Assembly (NCBI RefSeq): GCF_023634805.2
Contig: NZ_CP106881.1
Coordinates: 3,563,501 to 3,627,500 of the forward strand
Length of the DNA stretch: 64,000 bases
Origin: Comamonas endophytica
GTDB lineage: Bacteria; Pseudomonadota; Gammaproteobacteria; Burkholderiales; Burkholderiaceae_C
Direction: 5' to 3'
Position numbers and translations under genes: made by a program. Under the pieces are notes generated by a model. The model had not been told where the DNA came from. It saw nothing but the letters and a program-made list of their open reading frames with translations, and ran no database searches. Positions 35,798 to 47,274 of this stretch are shown in pieces; within the stretch, counting starts at the first letter, position 1, and every line of letters starts with the position of its first letter.

Positions 35798-36940
35798 ATG
35801 CAGCCTGTTGTTTTTGATGCCATGGCGCCTGCTGCCCGGGATTCCGATGCCCCCAATGTTTCTGCGGAAGTCGAGGCATTTCCTGCACCTTTGCCGGGGC
35901 ACCGGTTGGATGAAAAGGCGCGCCGCGCCATGCAGGATCTGCTGCGCGAGGGCGAGTCGCTCAATACCCGTGCCAGCTACCAGAGTGCCCTGCGTTATTG
36001 GGCTGCCTGGCATGCGTTGCGTTACGGCAGCCAGATCGCCTTGCCGCTGTCGGTGGAGTGCGTGCTGCAGTTCGTGGTGGACCATGCGCAGCGCAGCACG
36101 CCGCAAGGGCTGGTCTGCGAAATGCCGCCATCCATGGACCAGGCATTGATGGAGGCGGGCTACAAGTCCCGCTCCGGTGCGCCCTCGCACAACACGCTGG
36201 TGCATCGGGTGTCGGTGCTGTCGAAGGTGCATCAGGTCAGGGACCTGCCCAACCCCTGCCGCGACCCGCGCGTGCGCGAGCTGCTGTCGCGCACGCGCAA
36301 GGCCTATGCCAAGCGCGGCGCATTGCCGCAGAAGAAGGATGCGTTGACGCGCGATGTGCTGACGCGCCTGCTCGAGACCTGCGATGACGGCCTGCGCGGG
36401 CGCCGCGACCGGGCGCTGCTCCTGTTTGCCTGGGCCAGCGGGGGGCGCAGGCGCTCCGAGGTGGCAGGCGCCGACATGCAGTACCTGCGGCGCCTGCCCT
36501 CGGGCGACTATCTCTATACGCTGGCGCATTCCAAGACCAACCAGGCGGGAATCGACGCGCCGGAAAACCACAAGCCCGTGCTGGGCGCGGCCGCAGAGGC
36601 ATTGGGTGCGTGGCTGGAGGCCAGCGGCATTGGTGAAGGCGCCATCTTCAGGCGCATCCGCAAGGGCGGGCATCTGGGCGAGCCGCTCACTCCCCCGGCA
36701 GTGCGCAACATCGTGCGCGAGCGGTGCGAACTGGCAGGCGTCGATGGCGATTTCTCGGCGCATTCGCTGCGCTCGGGTTTCGTGACCGAGGCGGGGCGCC
36801 GCAACGTGCCGCTGGCCGACACCATGGCCATGACCGGCCACCAGAGCGTTGCCACCGTGCTGGGTTACTTCCGTGCCGAGGCCGCCACGGGCAACAAGGC
36901 AGCGCGCATGATGGACGATGGTGAAGCGCCACGCTCCTGA
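35798..36940 (+). CDS. Tyrosine-type site-specific integrase, catalytic residues intact
   Basis: A 380-residue recombinase. The core-binding domain spans about 35-170 (NTRASYQSALRYWAAWHALRYG). The catalytic domain holds Arg in GGRRRSEV (217-218 region), Lys246 in HSKTNQ, HSLR (His322, Arg325), TGH (His348) and the nucleophile Tyr357 (VLGYFR). Active recombination is therefore expected, unlike the two degenerate relatives in this window. It diverges from the KfrA-like gene and precedes an ATPase gene by 78 bp. ATG 35798 is used; ATG 35822 is possible. No att-like duplication was found by eye, so what it recombines is unknown. Confidence 0.88.
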   Translation: MQPVVFDAMAPAARDSDAPNVSAEVEAFPAPLPGHRLDEKARRAMQDLLREGESLNTRASYQSALRYWAAWHALRYGSQIALPLSVECVLQFVVDHAQRSTPQGLVCEMPPSMDQALMEAGYKSRSGAPSHNTLVHRVSVLSKVHQVRDLPNPCRDPRVRELLSRTRKAYAKRGALPQKKDALTRDVLTRLLETCDDGLRGRRDRALLLFAWASGGRRRSEVAGADMQYLRRLPSGDYLYTLAHSKTNQAGIDAPENHKPVLGAAAEALGAWLEASGIGEGAIFRRIRKGGHLGEPLTPPAVRNIVRERCELAGVDGDFSAHSLRSGFVTEAGRRNVPLADTMAMTGHQSVATVLGYFRAEAATGNKAARMMDDGEAPRS

Positions 36941-36979
36941 AGCCCCCGCCTCTTGTCGCATGGCGGATGCATTATGGTA

Positions 36980-37017
36980 AATTATTTGAAATCAATAATT
37001 ATCCATATGGAATAATT
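36980..37017. promoter_or_regulatory. AATAATT repeats upstream of the ATPase gene
   Basis: AATTATT (36980-36986) is inverted relative to AATAATT (36994-37000), which is repeated directly 17 bp later (37011-37017), with ATCCATATGG between. These lie directly before the ATPase start codon in an AT-rich island and could be a regulator binding array. Confidence 0.5.
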
Positions 37018-37018
37018 C

Positions 37019-38188
37019 ATGCGAATTGGCTACTTTCGCCGCGAGGCCCTTGCCCGGCAGATGGCGCAGCAGCTGCTGCGCCCTGGAATCCTCGATCAGG
37101 GGCTGCGTTCGGGCCTGTTCCTGTCGGGGTCGCGGCGCACGGGCAAGACCACTTTCTTGCAGCAGGACCTGATGCCGGCGCTGGAGGCACACGATGCAGT
37201 CGTGGTCTATGTGGACCTCTGGTCCGACACCCAGGCGGACCCTGGTGCGCTGGTCCATGCAGCCATCCGCTCTGCCTTGCAGGATCTGCAGACCCCGGCT
37301 TCTGGCGTCCTGGCACGGCTGGCGCGGATCAAGGGCCTGGATGTCGAGGCGCTGGGCTTGAAGTTCGGCTTCGAGCTGGCCGATCTGGGCACCCGTGACG
37401 GGCCCACGCTGGCCCAGGCCCTGATGGAAGTCGTGGACAAGGCCCAGACCCATGTCGTGCTGATCGTCGACAAGGTGCAGCAGGTGCTGGCCACGGAACA
37501 GGGGGCGCAGTTGATGCTGGCGCTCAAGGCGGCGCGCGATGCCATCAACCCCCGGCCCCACACGCCGGGCTATTTTCTTTTCATCGGCACGGGCTCGCAC
37601 CGCGCCCAGGTGTCGAGCCTGACGCTGCAGGGCAAGCAGGCCTTTGCCGGCGCGACCTCGCTGGGCTACCCCACGCTGGGCGACGACTATGTGGAGTATC
37701 TGCTGGGCGCCGTCGGCGCCGAGGGCGCGAAGGTGCCCAGCCTGTCGGTGGCCGTGGCCGCGTTCAAGGCCCTGGACCACCGTCCCGAGGAGATGCTCCG
37801 CGCGCTGCGCATGGTGCAGCAGTACGACGAAGCACAGGTGGACGCGTTCTTTCCAGTGATTGCATTGACGCTGAAGACGGCCGCCGCCGATGTGGAACTG
37901 CGCAAGATCGAGGACCTGGGCCTGCTGGCAATGGCCGTTTTCGGGCGCGTGGCGGCGGAGGAAGAAGGCGTGCGCGGGTTGTTTTCGGCGGAGTCCATCG
38001 CTGCCTATGGCGCGCTAGTAGGGCATGAGGTGAGCACGGACCAGGTGCAGCGCGTCGCCGATGACCTGCGCAACGCCAACCTCATCATGCGCAAGAGCCA
38101 TGGCATGTATTGCGTCACCGACCCTTTCGTGCGCGGCGCCTGGCTCTCGCACAAGGCCGCCGGTGCAGCATTGCGTCCAGCCGGCTGA
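37019..38188 (+). CDS. ATPase (archaeal-ATPase/STAND-like) with altered Walker B
   Basis: A 389-residue ATP-binding protein. The N-terminal helix (FRREALARQMAQQLL) precedes the Walker A loop GSRRTGKTT (37-45). Walker B is HVVLIVD (145-151) followed by Lys152 where this family normally has Glu (DExQ), so hydrolysis may be weak or absent. FLFIGTGSHRAQVSSL is a sensor-like strand. The C-terminal part is helical with a winged-helix feel (VADDLRNANLIMRKSHGMYCVTDPF). It follows the integrase in the same direction behind AT-rich repeats. Its role could be to assist integrase or to couple KfrA-like DNA binding to ATP; function unknown. Confidence 0.75.
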   Translation: MRIGYFRREALARQMAQQLLRPGILDQGLRSGLFLSGSRRTGKTTFLQQDLMPALEAHDAVVVYVDLWSDTQADPGALVHAAIRSALQDLQTPASGVLARLARIKGLDVEALGLKFGFELADLGTRDGPTLAQALMEVVDKAQTHVVLIVDKVQQVLATEQGAQLMLALKAARDAINPRPHTPGYFLFIGTGSHRAQVSSLTLQGKQAFAGATSLGYPTLGDDYVEYLLGAVGAEGAKVPSLSVAVAAFKALDHRPEEMLRALRMVQQYDEAQVDAFFPVIALTLKTAAADVELRKIEDLGLLAMAVFGRVAAEEEGVRGLFSAESIAAYGALVGHEVSTDQVQRVADDLRNANLIMRKSHGMYCVTDPFVRGAWLSHKAAGAALRPAG

Positions 38189-38310
38189 ATGCATCACGTC
38201 CCCGGAATTACGGCATGCGCTGACGCCTGGCAGGCGCGAAGGCTGCTACCCTCGAACCATCCCGGCATCGGTCTGCGGCACAACCGCCGCGACCGCCGTG
38301 CTTTATACTT

Positions 38311-38330
38311 GCTTCCCCGGAAGCTTTTTT
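38311..38330 (+). terminator. Hairpin with T-run before ohr
   Basis: GCTTCC, CC, GGAAGC (38311-38324) is followed by TTTTTT (38325-38330), 9 bp before the ohr Shine-Dalgarno sequence. It can be the terminator of the ATPase gene; a TATACT element at 38304-38309 raises the alternative that it lies at the very start of the ohr message. Confidence 0.45.
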
Positions 38331-38352
38331 GACCCTAGAAGGAGTCCGTTCC

Positions 38353-38769
38353 ATGGCATCGCTCGACAAAGTTCTCTACACCGCCCGTACCAACACCACC
38401 GGTGGCCGCGACGGCGCCTCCAGCAGCGACGACGGCCGCCTGGACATCGACCTGTCGTCGCCCGGTGGCGCCGGCAAGGGCACGAACCCCGAGCAACTGT
38501 TCGCGGCCGGCTATTCGGCCTGCTTCATCGGCGCGCTCAAGGCCGTGGCAAAACGCCAGAACGTAACGCTGCCCGAGGACACGTCGATCGCCGCCGAAGT
38601 CGACCTGGGCCCCGTGGGCCAGGCCTTTGGCATTGCCGTGCGCCTGGCCGTGAAGCTGCCCGGCATGGACAAGGAGCAGGCGCAGAAGCTGGTCGACGAC
38701 GCGCACCAGGTCTGCCCCTACTCCAACGCCACGCGCGGCAACATCGACGTGAACCTGACTCTGGCCTGA
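38353..38769 (+). CDS. ohr: Organic hydroperoxide resistance protein (Ohr/OsmC family)
   Basis: A 138-residue thiol peroxidase that reduces organic hydroperoxides with lipoyl-protein electrons. The two reactive cysteines are visible in [10 protein letters not shown] and [13 protein letters not shown], and [21 protein letters not shown] is typical of Ohr. ATG 38353 has AAGGAG 8 bases upstream; an earlier in-frame start lies before that ribosome-binding site. Monocistronic, followed by a strong hairpin. No ohrR is adjacent. Confidence 0.95.
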   Translation: MASLDKVLYTARTNTTGGRDGASSSDDGRLDIDLSSPGGAGKGTNPEQLFAAGYSACFIGALKAVAKRQNVTLPEDTSIAAEVDLGPVGQAFGIAVRLAVKLPGMDKEQAQKLVDDAHQVCPYSNATRGNIDVNLTLA

Positions 38770-38779
38770 GCCAGCCGAG

Positions 38780-38800
38780 GCCCCGGCGCCCTGCCGGGGC
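38780..38800. terminator. GC-rich hairpin between ohr and VOC gene
   Basis: GCCCCGGC, loop GCCCT, GCCGGGGC: an 8-bp perfect stem between two convergent genes, likely serving both. There is no long T-run. Confidence 0.55.
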
Positions 38801-38815
38801 TGCCATTGAGGCTTC

Positions 38816-39289
<474 letters not shown>

Positions 39290-39352
39290 ATTGCTCCTCA
39301 TGTTGTTTTGATGCCGTCCAGCCATTTTGCGGGAAATGCCTGCACGCGCATG

Positions 39353-39386
39353 AAAAAACCGCCGCTGCGCAAATGCAGGCGGCGGT
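39353..39386 (-). terminator. Rho-independent terminator of the CoA-transferase operon
   Basis: Stem ACCGCCGCTGC paired with GCAGGCGGCGGT (one bulged base). On the minus strand it is followed directly by TTTTTT. It lies 25 bp past the enoyl-CoA hydratase stop. Confidence 0.8.
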
Positions 39387-39410
39387 GGAAAAACCATGAA
39401 GCGCGCTGTG

Positions 39411-40163
39411 TCAGCGCTTGAGGAATCCGGCTACCCCCTGCCTGAAGGCTTCGCTGCCATAGACCCGATGCACCAGGTCATCGTCTTCGAGGCTTTGCTC
39501 GACAAGAATGCGCCGCAGGCTTTCCTTGACCGCGGCCTGGGTCACGGCCGACAAGCCGATCAGCCGTTCGGCCAGCGCGTCGGCGCGCTCGCCCAGCTGC
39601 TCGGTCGTGCAGGTTTCATATACATAGCCACAGGACAGCGCCTCGGCGGCATCGATATATTCGGCCAGCAGCAGCATCCTCTTGACGCGCGGCGCACCGA
39701 AGGCGGCCTGCAGGCGCGCCAGGTTGCGCGACGACAGGGTATTGGACAGCGTCTTGGCAATGGGCACGCCAAAGCGCGCACCGTTGCTGCAGATGCGGAA
39801 GTCGCAGACCGTGGCCAGGGCCAAGCCGCCGCCTACGGCCCAGCCGTCGATCACCGCGATCGTCGGCACGGCAATGCGCTCGACGCTGCCGACCACCTGC
39901 TCGACAAAGGCTTCATAGGCAACGCCCTGCTCGCCCTGCCGGAACTCGGCGAAATGCGCGATGTCTGTGCCCGAGATGAAGGACTTGCCGCCTGCGCCGC
40001 GGAACACGACAGCGCGCACCTTCGGGTTGGCCCCGCACTCGGCAATGCGCTCGAGCAGCGACTCGTACATCGCCTGCGTCATCGCATTGTGGCGCTCGGG
40101 GCGGTGGATGGTGATCTCCGCCGCGCCCGAGGGCTGCAGGGTGAGTTGGACCTGCTCGCTCAT
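39411..40163 (-). CDS. Enoyl-CoA hydratase/isomerase family protein
   Basis: A 250-residue crotonase-fold enzyme. The oxyanion-hole and CoA-binding segments are [13 protein letters not shown] and [20 protein letters not shown]. The region [16 protein letters not shown] carries one acidic residue in place of the usual pair, so the exact reaction (hydration, isomerisation or hydrolysis) is uncertain. Its ATG overlaps the stop of the CaiB/BaiF gene (ATGA), so a CoA ester is made by the transferase and then processed here. Last gene before the terminator. Confidence 0.9.
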   Translation of the reverse strand: MSEQVQLTLQPSGAAEITIHRPERHNAMTQAMYESLLERIAECGANPKVRAVVFRGAGGKSFISGTDIAHFAEFRQGEQGVAYEAFVEQVVGSVERIAVPTIAVIDGWAVGGGLALATVCDFRICSNGARFGVPIAKTLSNTLSSRNLARLQAAFGAPRVKRMLLLAEYIDAAEALSCGYVYETCTTEQLGERADALAERLIGLSAVTQAAVKESLRRILVEQSLEDDDLVHRVYGSEAFRQGVAGFLKR

Positions 40164-41329
40164 GCCGACAAAGCGTAGATTTCGGCCATGATTTCCTCGT
40201 TGTGCTCGCCCAGCAGCGGTGGATGGCGGCGCACCTGCTGAGGCGTGCCCAGCATCTTCACGGGGAAACCAATGTTCTTGACCTTGCCCTCGATGGGATG
40301 GTCGATCTCCATGCACATCTTGCGGTGCGTGCCGTGCTCGCCCTCGAAGGCCTCGGGGTAGGTCAGCAGCGGGCCGGCCGGAATGCCGGCTTCCAGCATG
40401 GTGTCCACCCAGTCGGCGCTGTCGCGCGCGGCAAAGCTCTTCTCGATCTCCTCGATCAGCGCTTCGCGGTTCTTCAGGCGCAGCGCCACGGTGGCGTAAT
40501 CCGGGTGCTCGACCAGTTCCGGGCGCTCGAGCAGCGCACACAGCTTGGCCCAGAGCTTCTGGTTGGTGGCGCCCATCACGAAATAGCCGTCGCGCGCCTT
40601 CACCGCCTGGTAGGGCGCGCTCATCTTGTTGCTGGTGCCCAGCGGCGACGGGGGAACGCCCGTCCCCCAGTAATCGGACATGTCCCAGATCGAGAAGGCC
40701 ATGGCCGAGTCGAACAGCGAGGCATCGATATGCTGGCCCTGGCCCGTCTTCTGCGCGCCGATGTAGGCCGACAGCAAGCCGTAGGTGGCGAACAGTGCGC
40801 AGCCGATATCGGCCACCGGCACGCCGGCCTTGACGGGCTTCTCGCCCTTGTAGCCGGTGACGCTCATCACGCCCGACATGGCCTGGGCCATCAGGTCGAA
40901 GCCCGGGCGCGTGGCCCAGGGGCCGCTCTGGCCGAAGCCGGAGATGCTCACGTAGACGATCTTCGGATTGATCTTGCGGATCGTCTCGTAGTCGATCTTC
41001 ATGCGCTGCACGGCGCCGGGGCGGTAGTTCTCGACGATCACGTCGGCCGTCTCGGCCAGCTTGTAGAAGAACTCGCGGCCCTCCTCGCTCTTGAGGTCCA
41101 GCGTCAGCGAGCGCTTGTTGCGGTTCATGTTCAGGAAGCCCATGCTGTCGGGGCCCTTCATCTTGAAGCCCATGGCGCCGCGCGTCTGGTCACCCGTCGG
41201 AGGCTCGACCTTGATCACGTCGGCGCCCAGGTCGGCCAGCAGCATGCAGGCAAAGGGGCCGGCCATCACCTGGCTCACATCGAGAACGCGGATGCCTTGC
41301 AGCGGCAGTTGGGTGTTTTGTTGGCTCAT
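40160..41329 (-). CDS. CaiB/BaiF family (class III) CoA-transferase
   Basis: A 389-residue enzyme that moves CoA between carboxylic acids. The N-terminal GIRVLDVSQVMAGPFACMLLADLGADVIKVEPP, the CoA-binding NRNKRSLTLDLKSEEGR, and the catalytic Asp in HIDASLFDSAMAF are typical. It is coupled to the downstream hydratase by a 4-base overlap and starts one base after the Bug-receptor stop. With a periplasmic carboxylate receptor upstream, the group looks like a route for taking up and activating an organic acid of unknown identity. Confidence 0.93.
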   Translation of the reverse strand: MSQQNTQLPLQGIRVLDVSQVMAGPFACMLLADLGADVIKVEPPTGDQTRGAMGFKMKGPDSMGFLNMNRNKRSLTLDLKSEEGREFFYKLAETADVIVENYRPGAVQRMKIDYETIRKINPKIVYVSISGFGQSGPWATRPGFDLMAQAMSGVMSVTGYKGEKPVKAGVPVADIGCALFATYGLLSAYIGAQKTGQGQHIDASLFDSAMAFSIWDMSDYWGTGVPPSPLGTSNKMSAPYQAVKARDGYFVMGATNQKLWAKLCALLERPELVEHPDYATVALRLKNREALIEEIEKSFAARDSADWVDTMLEAGIPAGPLLTYPEAFEGEHGTHRKMCMEIDHPIEGKVKNIGFPVKMLGTPQQVRRHPPLLGEHNEEIMAEIYALSA

Positions 41330-41330
41330 A

Positions 41331-42305
41331 TCAGCTTTCCTCGGTCACTTTGGCGATGCGCACGACTTCGCCCCACTTCTTGTATTCGGTGGCCATGAAG
41401 GCCGCGAACTTCTCGACGCTGCCGCCGCCGTCCTCGACGCCAAAGCCATCGAAGCGCGCGATGACATCAGGCATCGCCAGCACCTTGTTGACGTCGGCGT
41501 TGATGCGCTGGGCCAACTCCTTCGACATGTCCTTGGGGCCCACCAGGCCGTACCAGCTCGACGCGTCGAAGCCCTTGAAGCCCTGCTCGTCCATGGTGAC
41601 CACTTCAGGGAAGCCCTTGGCGCGGTTCACGCGGGTCTGGGCGATGGCGTTCATCTTCTTGGCCTTGACCTGGGCCGTGGCGGCCGTCATGGTGTCGAAG
41701 CTGAAATCGATCTGGCCGCCGATCAGGTCGGTCTGCATCGGGCCCGACCCCTTGTAGGGCACGTGGATGGTCTTCACGCCGGCGGCCATGTTGAACATTT
41801 CCGCCGCCAGATGCTGCACCGAGCCCGTGCCCGAGGAGCCGAAGCTGATCTTGCCGGGGTTCTTCTTGCACAGCTCGACCACCTCCTTGACGGAGGCATA
41901 GCTGTTCTTGTGGCTGGTCACGAGCACATGCGGCGTGGCGCCGATCAGCACGATGGGAGCGAAATCCTTGAGGGGATCGTAGGTGATGCTCTTGAAGATC
42001 TGCGGCGAGATCGCATGGGTGTTGACGTGCGCCATGAGCAGCGTCAGGCCGTCGTGGAAGCGCGTCTTGGCGAAATAGTCGGCCGCCAGGGCGCCGGTGG
42101 CGCCTGGCTTGTTCTCGACGATGACCGAGCGGCCCCACATCTCCGTGAGCTTCTGGCCGACGATGCGCGCGAACACATCGGTGCCGCCGCCGGGTGCCCA
42201 GCCCACGAGGATCTTGACCGGGCCCTTGGGCAGCTCGGCGGCAGCCATGGCCCAGGGGGCCGCCAGTGCAGCCGCGCTGCCGGCGATGAAGTCGCGACGT
42301 TTCAT
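41331..42305 (-). CDS. Bug family tripartite tricarboxylate transporter substrate-binding protein
   Basis: A 324-residue periplasmic receptor. The N-terminus MKRRDFIAGSAAALAAPWAMAAA has a twin-Arg-like/Sec signal, and VKILVGWAPGGGTDVFARIVGQKLTEMWG and NKPGATGALAADYFAK are Bug hallmarks. The ligand is probably a carboxylate. Membrane subunits of the transporter are absent nearby, as is usual for the many orphan Bug receptors of this family. GGAGA precedes the ATG. The CaiB/BaiF gene follows directly. Confidence 0.93.
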   Translation of the reverse strand: MKRRDFIAGSAAALAAPWAMAAAELPKGPVKILVGWAPGGGTDVFARIVGQKLTEMWGRSVIVENKPGATGALAADYFAKTRFHDGLTLLMAHVNTHAISPQIFKSITYDPLKDFAPIVLIGATPHVLVTSHKNSYASVKEVVELCKKNPGKISFGSSGTGSVQHLAAEMFNMAAGVKTIHVPYKGSGPMQTDLIGGQIDFSFDTMTAATAQVKAKKMNAIAQTRVNRAKGFPEVVTMDEQGFKGFDASSWYGLVGPKDMSKELAQRINADVNKVLAMPDVIARFDGFGVEDGGGSVEKFAAFMATEYKKWGEVVRIAKVTEES

Positions 42306-42448
42306 GCTTGTCTCCAATGTTCTGTTTGGAGCAATGCTCGCCGAGCGCGGGGTCACCGGCAAGACCGCAATCAGCATGCCTGGCTTCGCGTTTTGCGAAA
42401 TCCAGATGGGGTAAACCCCAAAAACAAAAAAGCTGTCCGGACGACTTT

Positions 42449-43333
42449 TCAGGATTCGAGCAGCTGCGCCACGACATTGCGCAGCGTCTGCTCCTGCGCG
42501 CGGCCCTGCACGCTCGACAGCACATAGGAGCGCTGGTGCCAGTCGCCCGCCAGCGTCGCCCGGCCAATGCCGGGCTCCGGATGCAGGCTGTCGAGCACCG
42601 CCGGCGGCATCAGCCCCACGCCCAGGCCATGGCGCACCAGGGCCAGCATGGTGTCGAAGCCGCTCACGGTGAAATGCCGGCCCAGCGCGCGGCCCCGGCT
42701 CTGGTGCAGCCGCTGCAGGCTGGCCAGGACGGCCGAGCCTTCGCCCAGGCTCACGAGCGGGGAGTCCAGCAGCGGGTCGGCTTCGAGCGGTGCGTCTTCG
42801 AAGGAAAAATGCGCGCGGCTATAGACCGCCACCAGCTCGTCGGCGCGGTAATCGTGCTTCTCCATGTCGATGAAGCCGCTTTTCTTCTCGTAGATGCCGA
42901 TGTCGATCACCTTGTCGCGCAGCAGCTGCTGGATGATCTTGCTGTTCTCCTCGATGATCTGCAGCGTGATCTGCGGGTACCTGCGCTGCACCCGCGCCAG
43001 ATCGCGCGCGAGAAATTCGATGATCGCGGCCTTGGGCGCGCCGATGATGATGCGCCCGTCCTGCCCTTCGCGCATCGAATGCGCATCGTCGCCCAGGCGG
43101 CCGATCAGGCTGTCGATCTGGCGGATATGGGCCAGCAGCTTGGTGCCCGATTCGGTGAGTTTCACGCCATGCGGCACCCGCTTGAAAAGCGGCGTGCCCA
43201 GCTGGCGCTCCAGATCCGTGAGCCGCTTGGAGGCGGCCGCCACGGCGAGCTGCAGCTTGTCGGCGGCGCGGGAGATGCTGCCTTCCTCGGCGATGGCCAG
43301 GGCCAGCTGGATGGTGAGGGTGTCGGTTTTCAT
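42449..43333 (-). CDS. LysR family transcriptional regulator
   Basis: A 294-residue regulator. The N-terminal helix-turn-helix (GSISRAADKLQLAVAAASKRLTDLERQLGTPLFKR) is followed by the substrate domain (DGRIIIGAPKAAIIEFL and so on). Start MKTDTLTIQLA (ATG 43331-43333) is 16 codons inside the longest frame. It is in the same orientation as, and 143 bp before, the Bug-CaiB-hydratase group, which it probably controls in response to the organic acid. A REP-like repeat lies upstream. Confidence 0.9.
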   Translation of the reverse strand: MKTDTLTIQLALAIAEEGSISRAADKLQLAVAAASKRLTDLERQLGTPLFKRVPHGVKLTESGTKLLAHIRQIDSLIGRLGDDAHSMREGQDGRIIIGAPKAAIIEFLARDLARVQRRYPQITLQIIEENSKIIQQLLRDKVIDIGIYEKKSGFIDMEKHDYRADELVAVYSRAHFSFEDAPLEADPLLDSPLVSLGEGSAVLASLQRLHQSRGRALGRHFTVSGFDTMLALVRHGLGVGLMPPAVLDSLHPEPGIGRATLAGDWHQRSYVLSSVQGRAQEQTLRNVVAQLLES

Positions 43334-43377
43334 GGGGGCGTGGCTGGGACATGTCGCGAAACTGGAGGACAGGCCCT

Positions 43378-43494
43378 TCATCCTTCGACAGGCTCAGGAC
43401 GAACGGTTTTAGCAGACTTAGCAGACGGGGCGCTCAGGCACGTTCAAGGCGATCGCTCCACTCTCTCGTTCGTCCTGAGCTTGTCGAAGGATGA
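43378..43494. repeat. REP-like inverted repeat pair
   Basis: Arms at 43378-43406 (CATCCTTCGACAGGCTCAGG, then ACGAACGG) and 43467-43494 (CGTTCGTCCTGAGC, then TTGTCGAAGGATGA) are inverted relative to each other and about 60 bp apart. The same arm sequence recurs at 63219-63300 and, degraded, at 53628-53670 and 18601-18660, always between genes. Confidence 0.7.
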
Positions 43495-43572
43495 GCGGCC
43501 TGTTCTCTAGTTCTCAAGTGCACTTCGATATGCCCCGCGCGAACTGGTTATGCGCACGCCCTGGGTCACCCG

Positions 43573-45633
<2,061 letters not shown>

Positions 45634-45656
45634 GGTTTTTCCTGGCGCGATCGTTG

Positions 45657-47189
45657 TCAGAGCGGGATGTTGCCGTGCTTGCGCCACGGGTTCTCGAGCT
45701 GCTTGTTCTGCAGCATCGTCAGGCTGCGGCAGATGCGCTTGCGCGTTTCGTGCGGCAGGATCACGTCGTCGATGAAGCCGCGCGCGCCGGCGACGAACGG
45801 GTTGGCGAAGCGCGCCTTGTATTCGGCTTCGCGCGCGGCGAGTTTTTCAGGGTCGTTCTTGTCCTCGCGGAAGATGATCTCCACGGCGCCCTTGGCGCCC
45901 ATGACGGCGATCTCGGCCTGCGGCCAGGCCAGGTTCACGTCGCCGCGCAGGTGCTTCGAGGCCATCACGTCGTACGCGCCGCCGTAGGCCTTGCGCGTGA
46001 TGATGGTGATCTTGGGCACCGTCGCCTCGGCATACGCATACAGCAGCTTGGCGCCATGCTTGATGATGCCGCCGTACTCCTGGCTGGTGCCGGGCATGAA
46101 GCCGGGCACGTCGACAAAGGTCAGCACCGGGATGTTGAACGCATCGCAGAAGCGCACGAAGCGCGCCGCCTTGATCGAGCTCTTGATGTCCAGGCAGCCG
46201 GCAAGCACCAGCGGCTGATTCGCCACGATGCCCACCGTCTGGCCGGCCATGCGCGCAAAGCCGATCAGGATGTTCTTCGCGTAGTCGGGCTGCAGCTCGA
46301 AGAAGTCGCCATCGTCCACGGTCTTGGCGATCAGCTCCTTCATGTCGTAGGGCTTGTTCGGGTTCTCTGGCACCAGCGTGTCGAGCGACAGGTCGGCACG
46401 GTCCGAGGGGTCGGTGGTGGCGCGCAGCGGAGCCTTCTCGCGGTTGTTCAGCGGCAGGTAGTTGTAGAGGCGGCGCAGCATCATCAGCGCCTCCACGTCG
46501 TTGTCGAAGGCCATGTCGGCCACGCCGCTGCGCGTGGTGTGGGTGATGGCGCCGCCGAGCTCCTCGGCCGTCACTTCCTCGTGCGTCACGGTCTTGACCA
46601 CTTCGGGGCCCGTGACGAACATGTACGACGAGTCCTTGACCATGAAGATGAAGTCGGTCATCGCCGGCGAATACACCGCGCCGCCGGCGCAGGGGCCCAT
46701 GATCATGCTGATCTGCGGCACCACGCCGCTGGCCAGCACGTTCTTCTGGAACACATCGGCATAGCCGCCCAGGCTGGCCACGCCCTCCTGGATGCGCGCG
46801 CCGCCCGAGTCGTTGAGGCCGATGACCGGCGCGCCGACCTTCATGGCCTGGTCCATGACCTTGCAGATCTTCTCGGCGTGGGTTTCGCTCAGGGCGCCGC
46901 CGAACACCGTGAAGTCCTGGCTGAAGACGAACACCAGCCGGCCGTTGATCATGCCGTAGCCGGTCACGACGCCATCGCCCGGGATCTTGTTGTCCTGCAT
47001 GCCGAAGTCGGTGCAGCGGTGTTCGACGAACATGTCCCATTCCTCGAAGGTGCCGTCGTCGAGCAGCAGCTCGATGCGCTCGCGTGCCGTCAGCTTGCCC
47101 TTTTTGTGCTGCGCGTCGATGCGCTTTTGGCCCCCGCCGAGTCGCGCGCGTTCACGCTGCTGTTCAAGTCGCTCGAGAATGTCCTGCAT
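45657..47189 (-). CDS. pccB: Propionyl-CoA carboxylase beta subunit (carboxyltransferase)
   Basis: A 510-residue carboxyltransferase that carboxylates propionyl-CoA to methylmalonyl-CoA. Both crotonase-like halves are visible: [24 protein letters not shown] and [20 protein letters not shown] in the N half, and [52 protein letters not shown] in the C half. Length (about 510) is standard. It lies between meaB (85 bp away) and pccA. Confidence 0.95.
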   Translation of the reverse strand: MQDILERLEQQRERARLGGGQKRIDAQHKKGKLTARERIELLLDDGTFEEWDMFVEHRCTDFGMQDNKIPGDGVVTGYGMINGRLVFVFSQDFTVFGGALSETHAEKICKVMDQAMKVGAPVIGLNDSGGARIQEGVASLGGYADVFQKNVLASGVVPQISMIMGPCAGGAVYSPAMTDFIFMVKDSSYMFVTGPEVVKTVTHEEVTAEELGGAITHTTRSGVADMAFDNDVEALMMLRRLYNYLPLNNREKAPLRATTDPSDRADLSLDTLVPENPNKPYDMKELIAKTVDDGDFFELQPDYAKNILIGFARMAGQTVGIVANQPLVLAGCLDIKSSIKAARFVRFCDAFNIPVLTFVDVPGFMPGTSQEYGGIIKHGAKLLYAYAEATVPKITIITRKAYGGAYDVMASKHLRGDVNLAWPQAEIAVMGAKGAVEIIFREDKNDPEKLAAREAEYKARFANPFVAGARGFIDDVILPHETRKRICRSLTMLQNKQLENPWRKHGNIPL

Positions 47190-47274
47190 GGTGCCTGTCT
47201 TTCTTTCTGGGTCTGCGCCGGCCCGAGGGTGCGCGCACTTCTGGGAAACAAGGAAAAAGCCTGCGTATCGGTGT

